Shown: one piece after another, positions 8,931-16,463 of the stretch | Position numbering within the stretch: the stretch's first letter is position 1 | How the letters are laid out: every line of letters begins with the position of its first letter | Source: Thiomicrorhabdus sp. | GTDB taxonomy: Bacteria > Pseudomonadota > Gammaproteobacteria > Thiomicrospirales > Thiomicrospiraceae | Reading direction: 5' to 3' | Length of the DNA: 38,063 nucleotides | Assembly (NCBI GenBank): GCA_015488565.1 | Contig: WFNQ01000007.1 | Coordinates: 1 to 38,063, forward strand | Translations under genes and position numbers: made by a program | The notes under the pieces: generated by a model | Seen by the model: the letters and a program-made list of their open reading frames with translations, nothing else | Told to the model about the DNA's origin: nothing | Databases searched by the model: none

Positions 8931-9275
8931 TTATATTTTTTCTCTGATACGTGCTGCACGACCAGATAGCTCACGTAGATAGTAAAGCTTGGCACGACGA
9001 ACCGCACCACGGCGTTTTACTTCAACACTATCAACTAATGGACTGTATGTTTGGAATGTACGCTCAACACCCACACCGTGTGAAATCTTACGCACGATAA
9101 AATTAGAGTTAACACCACGATTTTTCTTAGCAATCACAACACCTTCATACGCCTGAAGACGTTCATTTTTACCTTCTTTTACTTTAACTTGTACAACAAC
9201 GGTATCACCTGGGTTAAATACAGGTAATTCTTTTGCCATTTGCTCTGCTTCAATGCGCTTAATAATATCACTCAT
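8931..9275 (-). CDS. rplS: 50S ribosomal protein L19
   Basis: L19 lies at the 30S-50S interface of the large subunit. The 114-residue product (E. coli 115) shows the family pattern: IIKRIEAEQM at the N-terminus, FNPGDTVVVQVKVKEG, RLQAYEGVVIA, the GVGVERTFQTYSPLVDS block, and the basic end RRGAVRRAKLYYLREL. I chose ATG 9275 because GGAG lies nine bases before it, and an in-frame ATG 15 bases further up overlaps that ribosome site. It is the last gene of the rpsP operon. The gap to trmD is 144 bases, longer than in E. coli, and holds only a weak hairpin (9317-9329). Confidence 0.97.
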   Translation of the reverse strand: MSDIIKRIEAEQMAKELPVFNPGDTVVVQVKVKEGKNERLQAYEGVVIAKKNRGVNSNFIVRKISHGVGVERTFQTYSPLVDSVEVKRRGAVRRAKLYYLRELSGRAARIREKI

Positions 9276-9419
9276 TTTAAGCTTCTCCATATAAATGGGA
9301 ATTCTAAAAAATCCCCAGGGCTATGCCCTTTCTAAATTTATTCAACATTCGTTATGTAACGCTGTTAAAAATATTTAACAACATAACTAACCAGAGGTTA
9401 AATCCGAATTGTTAACTTG

Positions 9420-10109
9420 TTAACAGCTTTTTCCAGCCTGTAAATCTGGTCGACGCTGTTGCGTACGAGTCTGTTTTTGCGCTTGTCTCCAAGACGCAAT
9501 TTTGCCATGATTACCGCTTAATAATACATCAGGAACACACATGCCATCCACAACCTCTGGACGAGTATAGTGTGGACAATCCAGCAAACCATCCGTAAAG
9601 GAATCTTGCTCTGCGGACTGAGCATGCCCTAACGCACCAGGAATCAGGCGAATCACAGCATCCATTAACATCATCGCAGGGAGCTCTCCCCCACTAACGA
9701 CAAAATCACCGATGCTAATCTCCTCATCTACCAATGAGTCAATGAAGCGCTCATCAACCCCTTCGTAGCGGCCACAAAGCAAAGTAAGATGACGATACTG
9801 GCTCAGTTTCGTCACTTTTTGCTGTGTTAAAGGCGCACCTTGTGGGGATAAATAAACCACATAAGGCTTTTCTTTTGTCGCCGCTTCAATCGCAGAAAGC
9901 GTGTCTTTTAACGGTTGATACATCATAACCATTCCTGGCCCGCCCCCATAAGGGCGATCATCCACCGTTTTATGCTTATCTTTTGTAAAATCGCGTGGAT
10001 TCCAAGTGGTTAAATCATACAATTTATTTTGGTGTGCACGCCGACTCACACCCGACTCCGTTAATGCGGTAAACATCTCTGGAAACAAGGTTATGACGTC
10101 AAACGTCAC
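9420..10109 (-). CDS. trmD: tRNA (guanine-37-N1)-methyltransferase TrmD
   Basis: TrmD methylates G37 next to the anticodon in tRNAs reading CUN, CCN and CGG codons, preventing +1 frameshifts. The trefoil-knot SAM site is intact: VDDRPYGGGPGM, YLSPQGAPL, LLCGRYEGVDER and EISIGDFVVSGGELPA in residues about 50-145. The C-terminal tRNA-binding domain ends early: at 229 aa it stops at RRPDLQAGKSC, roughly 20-25 residues shorter than E. coli (255). No obvious frameshift restores the missing end. The start is GTG 10109, which gives the family beginning TFDVITLFPEMF and overlaps the rimM stop by 11 bases, indicating translational coupling. Confidence 0.95.
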   Translation of the reverse strand: MTFDVITLFPEMFTALTESGVSRRAHQNKLYDLTTWNPRDFTKDKHKTVDDRPYGGGPGMVMMYQPLKDTLSAIEAATKEKPYVVYLSPQGAPLTQQKVTKLSQYRHLTLLCGRYEGVDERFIDSLVDEEISIGDFVVSGGELPAMMLMDAVIRLIPGALGHAQSAEQDSFTDGLLDCPHYTRPEVVDGMCVPDVLLSGNHGKIASWRQAQKQTRTQQRRPDLQAGKSC

Positions 10110-10620
10110 TGTCGTCTTCCAACGCCCAATCCACTACAATTTTCTTTGCATTGATATCAACCGAAAGAATAAATTGTTCCATAACAAACGGAATCAACAC
10201 TTCTGATTCTCCTTGCACGCGCAATACATCATGCGCACCCGTGACAATCATCTCTTTTACATCGCCTAAAATCACGCCTTCTTGCGTCATTACTTGGCAA
10301 CCGATTAAATCAATCCAAAACCAACCGTCTTCCGTGTTGTTAACCAACTGAGAACGGTCAATGGCAATTTCACAGCCCATGTATTCACGAGCCACATCCC
10401 GATCGTTTACATTTTCAAGTTGCGCCACCAGTGTCTTACCACCCGACTGAACTTTACTGTTCACGACCTTAATATGCTGCCACTCCCCTTTAAACTTAAT
10501 CATCCAAGGCGAGTAATCTAAAATATTTTTTCTAGGGTCGGTATGGGAGAAAATCTTTACCCAACCATTGACCCCAAAGATACCGTTAATTTGACCCACA
10601 ATCAGCTTGTCATCCGACAT
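10099..10620 (-). CDS. rimM: Ribosome maturation factor RimM
   Basis: RimM binds ribosomal protein S19 and helps assemble the head of the 30S subunit. The 173-residue protein has the N-terminal RimM beta-barrel (IVGQINGIFGVNGWVKIFSHTDP) and the C-terminal PRC barrel (DLIGCQVMTQEGVILGDVKEMI, then VLIPFVMEQFILSVDINAKKIVVDW). An AAAGGATC ribosome site precedes ATG 10620 by about eight bases. It sits 23 bases after rpsP and overlaps trmD, the standard order of this operon. Confidence 0.96.
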   Translation of the reverse strand: MSDDKLIVGQINGIFGVNGWVKIFSHTDPRKNILDYSPWMIKFKGEWQHIKVVNSKVQSGGKTLVAQLENVNDRDVAREYMGCEIAIDRSQLVNNTEDGWFWIDLIGCQVMTQEGVILGDVKEMIVTGAHDVLRVQGESEVLIPFVMEQFILSVDINAKKIVVDWALEDDSDV

Positions 10621-10643
10621 GATTTGATCCTTTTTAACGGAAA

Positions 10644-10892
10644 TTAAGCCTGTGCTTGAGATTGCTTAACGACGTTTTTAACTCTTGTGCTCATTTGTGC
10701 CCCTTGAGCAACCCAATAATCAACACGCGCCTGATCAACTCGGACTTTCTCTTCTGCACCTGCGGCAACCGGGTTATAAAAACCAACCTGCTCAATAAAA
10801 CGACCTGTTGAACTATAACGTTGATCTGCAACCACTAATTTATAAAAAGGACGCTTTTTAGATCCACCACGTGCTAAACGAATAACTACCAT
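10644..10892 (-). CDS. rpsP: 30S ribosomal protein S16
   Basis: S16 is a primary assembly protein of the 30S body. The 82-residue product (MVVIRLARGGSKKRPFYKLVVAD..., FIEQVGFYNP) matches the family in sequence and length. I chose ATG 10892 because AAGGA lies about eight bases upstream; an open frame of 23 more codons upstream has no family resemblance and lies in the leader. It is the first gene of rpsP-rimM-trmD-rplS and is served by the promoter at 10981-11009. Confidence 0.98.
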   Translation of the reverse strand: MVVIRLARGGSKKRPFYKLVVADQRYSSTGRFIEQVGFYNPVAAGAEEKVRVDQARVDYWVAQGAQMSTRVKNVVKQSQAQA

Positions 10893-10955
10893 ATTATTTT
10901 CCTTATTTTGATCAGGCGATGAGAGGAACTCCCCCCAACTAATTCTTATGCTCTC

Positions 10956-10971
10956 CGCCAACCATTTGGCG
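10956..10971 (-). promoter_or_regulatory. Hairpin at the 5' end of the rpsP leader
   Basis: CGCCAA and TTGGCG form a six-pair stem with a four-base loop. It lies a few bases after the predicted transcription start and about 65 bases before the S16 start codon. It has no U-run, so it is unlikely to be a terminator. It may stabilise the 5' end of the transcript or take part in leader control; that role is inference. Confidence 0.5.
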
Positions 10972-10980
10972 AAAAGCGGG

Positions 10981-11009
10981 ATTATACAAGAAAGTACTTC
11001 TTATATCAA
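10981..11009 (-). promoter_or_regulatory. Sigma70 promoter of the rpsP operon
   Basis: Read on the minus strand, TTGATA (11004-11009) and a perfect TATAAT (10981-10986) are spaced by exactly 17 bases. The predicted start is near 10974, giving a leader of about 80 bases. It lies between the ffh stop and rpsP, so the ribosomal operon is expressed independently of ffh. Confidence 0.8.
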
Positions 11010-11013
11010 CACC

Positions 11014-12390
11014 CTATCGCATTCCTGGCGGCATCCCACCCATCCCGGGCGGAAGCTTACCAGCTAAGCCACGCATCATGTTTTTCATCCCTCCCTTCGA
11101 TACTTTTTTCATCATCTTCTGCATTTGAGTAAACTGCTTTAATAAGCGGTTTACATCTTGCACGGAAGTACCAGAACCGGTTGCAATTCGACGTTTACGC
11201 GACCCTTTAATTACGGCGGGAAACATCCGCTCTTTACGAGTCATGGACTGAATAATCGCCTCTAAGCGACGAAACTCTTTTTCGGCCACATCACCACTCA
11301 CTTGATCTTTGATTTTACTCATTCCAGGCATCTTGCCCATTAAGCCGCCCACGCCACCCATGTTCTTAATTTGTTGTAGCTGCTCTAAAAAATCCTCTAA
11401 ATCAAATGCACCTGATTTCTGGATTTTTGCAGCAAATTTAGCGGCCTTCTTTTGATCAATTTTGGATTCGGCACTTTCAATTAAGCTAAGTACATCGCCC
11501 ATTCCAAGAATACGACCCGCCATGCGGTCGGGATGAAAAGGTTCTAATGCATCGACCTTTTCGCCCGCCCCAATAAACTTAATGGGTTTACCCGTGATTT
11601 CACGAATAGACAGCGCCGCACCACCACGAGCATCCCCGTCCGTTTTGGTTAAGATTACCCCTGTTAGTGGCAACGCTTCATTAAAGGCTTTGGCGGTATT
11701 GGCCGCATCTTGCCCCGTCATGGAATCAACAACAAATAAAGTTTCGCATGGATTAATTCCCTGATGCAATTGTTTAATCTCTTGCATCATCTCATCGTCT
11801 ACATGTAAACGACCCGCCGTATCCAATATTAAAACATCAGCAAACTGTTTTTTTGCTTCGGCATGGGCGTTACGTGCAATATCAATAGGATTTTGTTCGG
11901 CTGACGACGGGTAAAACAGCACATCTATTTGATTTGATAGCGTTTCTAACTGCTTAATCGCGGCAGGGCGGTAAACATCCGCTGACACCACCATTACTTT
12001 TTTCTTATCACGCTCTTTAAGTAGTTTGGCTAACTTAGCGACGGAGGTGGTTTTACCTGCCCCTTGCAAACCAGCAACCATAATCACCGCAGGTGGCTCC
12101 ACATTAAAGTTAAGCGGTTCGGCTTCGGCTCCCATTACTTCGGCCAATTGCTCTCGTACAATTTTAATAAACGCCTGCCCTGGATTTAGGCTGGTTGACA
12201 CTTCTTGCCCAATCGCACGGGTTTGCACTTTTGCTATAAAACTTTTAACCACCGGCAAAGCAACATCAGCCTCTAACAAGGCTCTACGTACGTCCCTCAG
12301 GGCATCTTTAATATTGGATTCGGTTAAACGACCTTGCCCTTTTAGGGTCTTAAAGGTCTTGGCTAAACGATCCGATAAATTATCAAACAT
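11014..12390 (-). CDS. ffh: Signal recognition particle protein Ffh
   Basis: Ffh binds 4.5S RNA and the signal sequences of nascent membrane proteins, then docks with FtsY at the inner membrane. The 458-residue GTPase has the N domain (residues 1-90), the P-loop GLQGAGKT (107-114), DTAGRLH and TKTDGDARGG in the G domain, and a Met-rich M domain from about 300. That domain includes the RNA-binding helix region (RKRRIATGSGTSVQDVNRLL) and a Gly/Met/Pro tail. An AGGAG site lies just upstream of ATG 12390. It is divergent from ypjD, the same neighbourhood as in E. coli. Confidence 0.98.
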   Translation of the reverse strand: MFDNLSDRLAKTFKTLKGQGRLTESNIKDALRDVRRALLEADVALPVVKSFIAKVQTRAIGQEVSTSLNPGQAFIKIVREQLAEVMGAEAEPLNFNVEPPAVIMVAGLQGAGKTTSVAKLAKLLKERDKKKVMVVSADVYRPAAIKQLETLSNQIDVLFYPSSAEQNPIDIARNAHAEAKKQFADVLILDTAGRLHVDDEMMQEIKQLHQGINPCETLFVVDSMTGQDAANTAKAFNEALPLTGVILTKTDGDARGGAALSIREITGKPIKFIGAGEKVDALEPFHPDRMAGRILGMGDVLSLIESAESKIDQKKAAKFAAKIQKSGAFDLEDFLEQLQQIKNMGGVGGLMGKMPGMSKIKDQVSGDVAEKEFRRLEAIIQSMTRKERMFPAVIKGSRKRRIATGSGTSVQDVNRLLKQFTQMQKMMKKVSKGGMKNMMRGLAGKLPPGMGGMPPGMR

Positions 12391-12487
12391 TACGACTCTC
12401 CTAAAAAAGGGCTTTCGTCAGCGTGCTTATACCCAAACCACGGCATTTTTAAGTGATTTTGATATACGCTTTTCAACGACAGTAACC

Positions 12488-12516
12488 TTCAATTCAAAAA
12501 ATAATTAGGGTATTAT
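12488..12516 (+). promoter_or_regulatory. Candidate promoter for ypjD
   Basis: TTCAAT at 12488-12493 and TATTAT at 12511-12516 are 17 bases apart, about 43 bases before the ypjD start, in the divergent gap with ffh. The -35 is weak. Confidence 0.35.
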
Positions 12517-12558
12517 AGCTGAAATGCGTCATACAATAACTTTAAGGATTTGGTTTTT

Positions 12559-13350
12559 ATGTTCATCAGTGGATTGAGTGCTTTATTAGCCTGTCTCTTA
12601 TATTTATTGGCCAGCCGTCTTATTTGGCAAAAAATACAGGGAAGTACCGATACCAACATTCGCCCAAAAGTCATTAAGCTGGCTTTAATCGCAACACTGG
12701 TTCACGCCTTTGCGCTCAGTACCACTTTATGGGGTGACCAAGCCATTCACTTTAATATGGGCAATGGCTTATCCTTGGTTGCACTCCTCGGCAGTGCTAT
12801 TTTGCTGGTCACCTGCATTAACAAAAACACCGAAATACTGGGGATTTTTGTCTACCCATTGGCTGCATTCACCGTCTTGTTACCTCTATTTATGAATAAC
12901 TTTACCCCCCTCCCTTTTACTCTAGGTATTCATGTACTTATCTCCATTGCTGCTTACAGCATTATGGGCATTGCAACCGCACAAGCGATTTTATACGGCA
13001 GACAAGAGTGCCTCTTTCGCAAAAAGAAACTCTCACGCCTAATGAAAGCCCTGCCTCCATTACAAGTTATGGAGACCACATTAATACAGCTCGTTATTAT
13101 TGGCTTTATCTTTTTGAGTTTTGCCCTACTCAGTGGTGCCTTTTTTATCGAAGACCTCTTTGCACAACATTTAATTCACAAAACCTTTCTTGCCATCCTC
13201 TCTTGGGTCGTATACGGCGCCTTTTTATTTGGTCACTTTAAATATGGATGGCGTGGTCGCAAGGCCGCTCGATACACGATTTGGGCGTATTTTTTACTGA
13301 TACTTAGCTTTGTTGGTACCAGTATTATTTTATCGAGCTTAGGGTATTAA
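12559..13350 (+). CDS. ypjD: YpjD/CcsA-like integral membrane protein
   Basis: The 263-residue protein is almost entirely hydrophobic, with about eight predicted membrane helices, and resembles the cytochrome c assembly (CcsA/HemX-like) family. In E. coli the same family member, YpjD, lies between ffh and the CorB gene, exactly as here. The full tryptophan-rich heme-handling WWD motif of true CcsA proteins is not visible, so a cytochrome-assembly role should not be assumed. I chose ATG 12559, with AAGGA ten bases upstream; a TTG at 12550 would overlap that site. Confidence 0.85.
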   Translation: MFISGLSALLACLLYLLASRLIWQKIQGSTDTNIRPKVIKLALIATLVHAFALSTTLWGDQAIHFNMGNGLSLVALLGSAILLVTCINKNTEILGIFVYPLAAFTVLLPLFMNNFTPLPFTLGIHVLISIAAYSIMGIATAQAILYGRQECLFRKKKLSRLMKALPPLQVMETTLIQLVIIGFIFLSFALLSGAFFIEDLFAQHLIHKTFLAILSWVVYGAFLFGHFKYGWRGRKAARYTIWAYFLLILSFVGTSIILSSLGY

Positions 13351-13417
13351 GGACAATACCAAGCAATTTCGCCTCTCAGGTACGTTCAAAAAGCTGCATA
13401 ATTAAATGGTTTAAGTA

Positions 13418-13423
13418 TATAAT
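13418..13423 (+). promoter_or_regulatory. Possible -10 element before the corB-like gene
   Basis: A TATAAT lies 34 bases upstream of the TTG start. No good -35 is seen at the usual distance, so this is a weak candidate. Confidence 0.3.
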
Positions 13424-13456
13424 TATCGGTTCATTCACAACCGAAAAAAGACTACT

Positions 13457-14755
13457 TTGAACTCGCTCGATGTATCCATCTTATTTGGAATTTTAGTCCT
13501 TCTTATTATTCTTTCCGCTCTGTTTTCCAGCTCAGAAACCAGCATGATGGCACTAAATCGCTATCGCTTAAAACATCAAGCCAAATCTGGACACAAGGGG
13601 GCGATTAAGGCGCAAAAATTGCTCGAAAAACCGGACCGTTTACTCGGGGTTATTTTACTGGGCAACAATTTCGTTAATATTTTTGCCTCTTCCATCGCCA
13701 CCATTATTGCGATGAAGCTTATTGGCGAAGCTGGCATTGCGTTGGCAGCTGGATTATTGACCTTAGTCATTTTAGTGTTTGCTGAGGTTGCGCCTAAAAC
13801 GCTCGCGGCACTCTACCCTGAAAAAATAGCTTACCCTGCCGCATTTGTATTAACCCCACTGCTGAAAATTTTCTCCCCCATTGTTTGGTTGGTTAACTTT
13901 TTTGCCAATGGCTTATTACGTTTGCTTGGCATTAACACCAAACACAGTGACGATCAGCACTCGTTATCACACGAAGAGTTACAGACACTGATTGATGAAG
14001 CAACAAATCAACTGCCTAAACATTATCGAGATATGCTTTCCAGTGTGCTAAAGCTGGAGACCGTAACCGTAGAAGATGTCATGATCCCTAAGCAAGATAT
14101 TTATGCGGTGGATGTCACACAGCCAATTGAAGAAATTCTCAAAGCCATTGAAAAATCGCCTTATACCCGCGTGCCACTGTATCGTGGCTCTCTAGATGAA
14201 GACCTTGTTGGCGTCTTAAATTTACGTCGCGCACTTCCCTTGCTCATGCATAAGGACGCTTCTCTTAAAGACATCATTAAAATTACTCGACCTGCTTATT
14301 TTGTACCCGAAACGACCTCATTAAGCGTTCAACTGGGTAAGTTTAATGAAAATAAACGCCGCATGGCCTGTATTGTCGATGAATATGGTGACCTACAAGG
14401 CTTATTAACGATGGAAGACTTACTGGAGGAGATTGTCGGCAAACTCTCTACCGACTCCAAGGCCAAACCTGAAACCGATAGTGTTGCGTTTCATGATGAT
14501 GGGAGCATGACCATTAATGCTTTAGAGTTTATTCGTGACCTCAATAAAGAGTACAACTTAAACTTACCAACAGATGGTCCAAAAACCTTAAATGGCTTAA
14601 TTCAAGAAGAGCTTGAAACCCTACCTTCTCTGGGTACTTGCATCAAAATAGGGGACTATATTTTAGAAGTGGTTAAAACCTCCAATAATGCAGTTCAATC
14701 GGTCAAGCTCACCGTAAAAAATAGACAACAGAAGAAGACTCAAGAGCATGCCTAA
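13457..14755 (+). CDS. corB: CorB/YfjD-type CNNM transporter-like protein
   Basis: This family is linked to Mg2+ and Co2+ homeostasis, and its bacterial members are probably Mg2+ exporters. The 432-residue protein has a CNNM/DUF21 membrane domain (residues about 1-170, with SSSETSMMALNRYRLKH and the GNNFVNI motif), a CBS pair (about 200-330, MIPKQDIYAVD and MACIVDEYGDLQGL) and a C-terminal CorC_HlyC domain (NALEFIRDLNKEYNLNLP). It is close to E. coli YfjD throughout, and its position after ypjD and near ffh is conserved. The start is TTG 13457, with only a weak A/G-rich ribosome site. The stop overlaps the next gene by eight bases. Confidence 0.93.
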   Translation: MNSLDVSILFGILVLLIILSALFSSSETSMMALNRYRLKHQAKSGHKGAIKAQKLLEKPDRLLGVILLGNNFVNIFASSIATIIAMKLIGEAGIALAAGLLTLVILVFAEVAPKTLAALYPEKIAYPAAFVLTPLLKIFSPIVWLVNFFANGLLRLLGINTKHSDDQHSLSHEELQTLIDEATNQLPKHYRDMLSSVLKLETVTVEDVMIPKQDIYAVDVTQPIEEILKAIEKSPYTRVPLYRGSLDEDLVGVLNLRRALPLLMHKDASLKDIIKITRPAYFVPETTSLSVQLGKFNENKRRMACIVDEYGDLQGLLTMEDLLEEIVGKLSTDSKAKPETDSVAFHDDGSMTINALEFIRDLNKEYNLNLPTDGPKTLNGLIQEELETLPSLGTCIKIGDYILEVVKTSNNAVQSVKLTVKNRQQKKTQEHA

Positions 14756-15554
14756 GCACCCATTTATACAAGAAGCCAGCTGGCAACAACTTAAAAACGG
14801 CATCGTACAACTCGCCAAAACCGAAGTGCTGTCTCGGTTTGAAAAAGTCTCCGTTGAAACCAAACAAGACGGCTCTCTGTTAACGGAAGCCGACACCCAA
14901 ATGCAATTAAAAACCCAAGCCTTTTTAGAAAAAAACTGGCCTGAGTTTGCATTCTTAGGCGAAGAGTCCACCACCAAATCTCAAGAAAACGCCATGAACA
15001 GTCAAACAGGCTGCTGGATTCTAGACCCCGTAGACGGTACCAGTAACTTTGCGATTGGAATCCCCGTTTATACAGTTTCATTGGCTCTCATGGTACAAGG
15101 GCACATTGTCGCAGGCCTCGTTTACGATCCCTCACGAGGTGAACTGTTTGCTGCAAGACAAGGTCAAGGCGCAGAGCTAAATCACCAACCCCTAGTGGCT
15201 CAAACCGCCAAAACGGCTTTAAGCCAATGCAGTAGCATTGTCGACTTTAAACGCCTTAAAACAGACTTATCCATTCGACTGGTCACGCAGGCACCTTACG
15301 CCTCACAACGCAGCTTTGGTTCTGTGGCATTAGACTGGTGCTGGATCGCCGCTGGTCGCGGTCAAGTTTATCTACACGGCTCACAAAACATCTGGGATTA
15401 CGCCGCTGGCTGGCTGATTTTAGAAGAAGCAGGCGGGCAAAGCCAAACCTTAGACCAACAAACCGTACTGCTGGCTAAGGTCGAAAAACGTTCAGCCATC
15501 GCCGCCACGACCCCAAAACTCTTTAAAGAGTGGAACAATTTCTTACAAAACTAA
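14748..15554 (+). CDS. Inositol-monophosphatase family phosphatase
   Basis: The 268-residue protein has the Mg2+/Li+-sensitive phosphatase signature: GEES near residue 71 (metal ligand E), ILDPVDGTSNF near residue 91 with D93 and D96 as ligands, and a final WDYAAGWLILEEAGG box near residue 212. Members dephosphorylate inositol phosphates, PAP, histidinol phosphate or other small sugar phosphates; the sequence alone does not choose between them. It overlaps the corB-like stop by eight bases, so it is co-translated, though no functional link is evident. Confidence 0.9.
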   Translation: MPKHPFIQEASWQQLKNGIVQLAKTEVLSRFEKVSVETKQDGSLLTEADTQMQLKTQAFLEKNWPEFAFLGEESTTKSQENAMNSQTGCWILDPVDGTSNFAIGIPVYTVSLALMVQGHIVAGLVYDPSRGELFAARQGQGAELNHQPLVAQTAKTALSQCSSIVDFKRLKTDLSIRLVTQAPYASQRSFGSVALDWCWIAAGRGQVYLHGSQNIWDYAAGWLILEEAGGQSQTLDQQTVLLAKVEKRSAIAATTPKLFKEWNNFLQN

Positions 15555-15729
15555 AACTTTCTGCTCCAGAGCACCCTCTCTTGAGCAGGCTCAATTCACC
15601 TTGCTCTCCCCTTCCTCTATCTTCTTTTTTATCGTCATTTTATGTAAGAAATATGATTAAAATCAGGTCTTCATAACGACAATGCAATAAAAAACACCAA
15701 AAATACTATTTTTCTTTCCTGCCTATCCA

Positions 15730-15775
15730 GGAGCCTGTCCGAGAGAAAGTCATTTTTTATTCTCGGACGAGCTCC
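15730..15775. repeat. Short inverted repeat related to the 34271-34435 element
   Basis: GGAGCCTGTCCGAGA (15730-15744) faces TCTCGGACGAGCTCC (15761-15775) across a 16-base loop, giving a 15-pair stem with two mismatches. The left arm is identical to the terminal inverted repeat of the MITE-like element at 34271-34435. It lies 22 bases upstream of the doxX-like start codon and would form a strong hairpin in that leader. It has no U-run after it. Confidence 0.8.
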
Positions 15776-15796
15776 TCCTAGCTAAAAAGGTTCACT

Positions 15797-16411
15797 ATGA
15801 CCGCCCTACTAATTAAACTTCAACACATCATGGACACCGTCCAGCGCCCCCTCTCTTTTCTTGCTCCACTGGCATTACGCCTGTACTTAGTACCGGTTTT
15901 TTGGGTAGCAGGCATGAATAAAGTCAATTCATTTGACGATATTGTTGCCTGGTTTGGCAATGAACAATGGGGATTAGGCCTTCCCTTTCCAGAGCTATTG
16001 GCTTTTTTAGCCACCTCAGCGGAAGTAGGCGGTGCCATTTTACTGCTATTTGGTTTTGCCACACGCTGGGCAACCATTCCACTGATGATTACCATGTTGG
16101 TCGCCATGGCCAGTGTGCACTGGCATAATGGCTGGCAAGCGGTACATGACTTAATGTCCCCTTGGGCAGCTGAAAACAGCGTTGAAGCACTTGAACGACT
16201 CGATAAAGCCAAAGATATTCTACAAACCCATGGAAATTACGATTGGCTTACCGAACACGGCAGTTTGATTATGAGTAACAACGGTATCGAATGGGCCGCC
16301 ACTTACTTCATTATGCTATTTGCTCTGTTTGTAATAGGGGGGGGAAAATTTATCAGTGTGGATTATTGGATTCGTAAACGCTATATGCCTGAATCCGTAG
16401 ATAGAGAATAA
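15797..16411 (+). CDS. DoxX family membrane protein
   Basis: This is a 204-residue protein with four predicted helices. The DoxX pattern is clear: ALRLYLVPVFWVAGMNKV at residues about 25-42, then a helix with an acidic Glu (TSAEVGGAILLLFGF) and ATIPLMITMLVAMASVH. The segment after helix three is longer than usual and includes a hydrophilic insert of about 50 residues. DoxX proteins are found with thiosulfate:quinone oxidation and redox stress systems, but the family is broad and no partner gene is adjacent. An AAGG site lies six bases before ATG 15797. An 8-G run at 16337-16344 encodes three glycines near the last helix. Confidence 0.85.
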   Translation: MTALLIKLQHIMDTVQRPLSFLAPLALRLYLVPVFWVAGMNKVNSFDDIVAWFGNEQWGLGLPFPELLAFLATSAEVGGAILLLFGFATRWATIPLMITMLVAMASVHWHNGWQAVHDLMSPWAAENSVEALERLDKAKDILQTHGNYDWLTEHGSLIMSNNGIEWAATYFIMLFALFVIGGGKFISVDYWIRKRYMPESVDRE

Positions 16412-16423
16412 TTACCATAAAAA

Positions 16424-16458
16424 AAAACGCCTGTTTAGATGGAGTAAACAGGCGTTTT
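16424..16458. terminator. Bidirectional terminator between doxX-like and fadL-like genes
   Basis: The stem AAAACGCCTGTTTA/TAAACAGGCGTTTT has a seven-base loop, with A-runs on the left and T on the right. It serves two convergent genes. Confidence 0.9.
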
Positions 16459-16463
16459 TAAAA

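Noticed and set aside
9317..9329. Small AGGGC/GCCCT hairpin between trmD and rplS, with a U-run five bases later on the minus strand
   Set aside because: A five-pair stem set apart from the U-run is too weak to call a terminator or attenuator, and rplS is expected to be read through from rpsP.
9411..9424. GTTAAC twice in 14 bases at the trmD stop, forming a small palindrome
   Set aside because: Short AT-rich palindrome without a loop, U-run or second copy in the window.
12026..12508. 160-codon open frame antisense to the start of ffh
   Set aside because: It is a shadow of the Ffh G domain; the sense strand is clearly coding.
12550..12558. TTG codon as an earlier start for ypjD
   Set aside because: It is only one base after the AAGGA ribosome site, whereas ATG 12559 has proper spacing.
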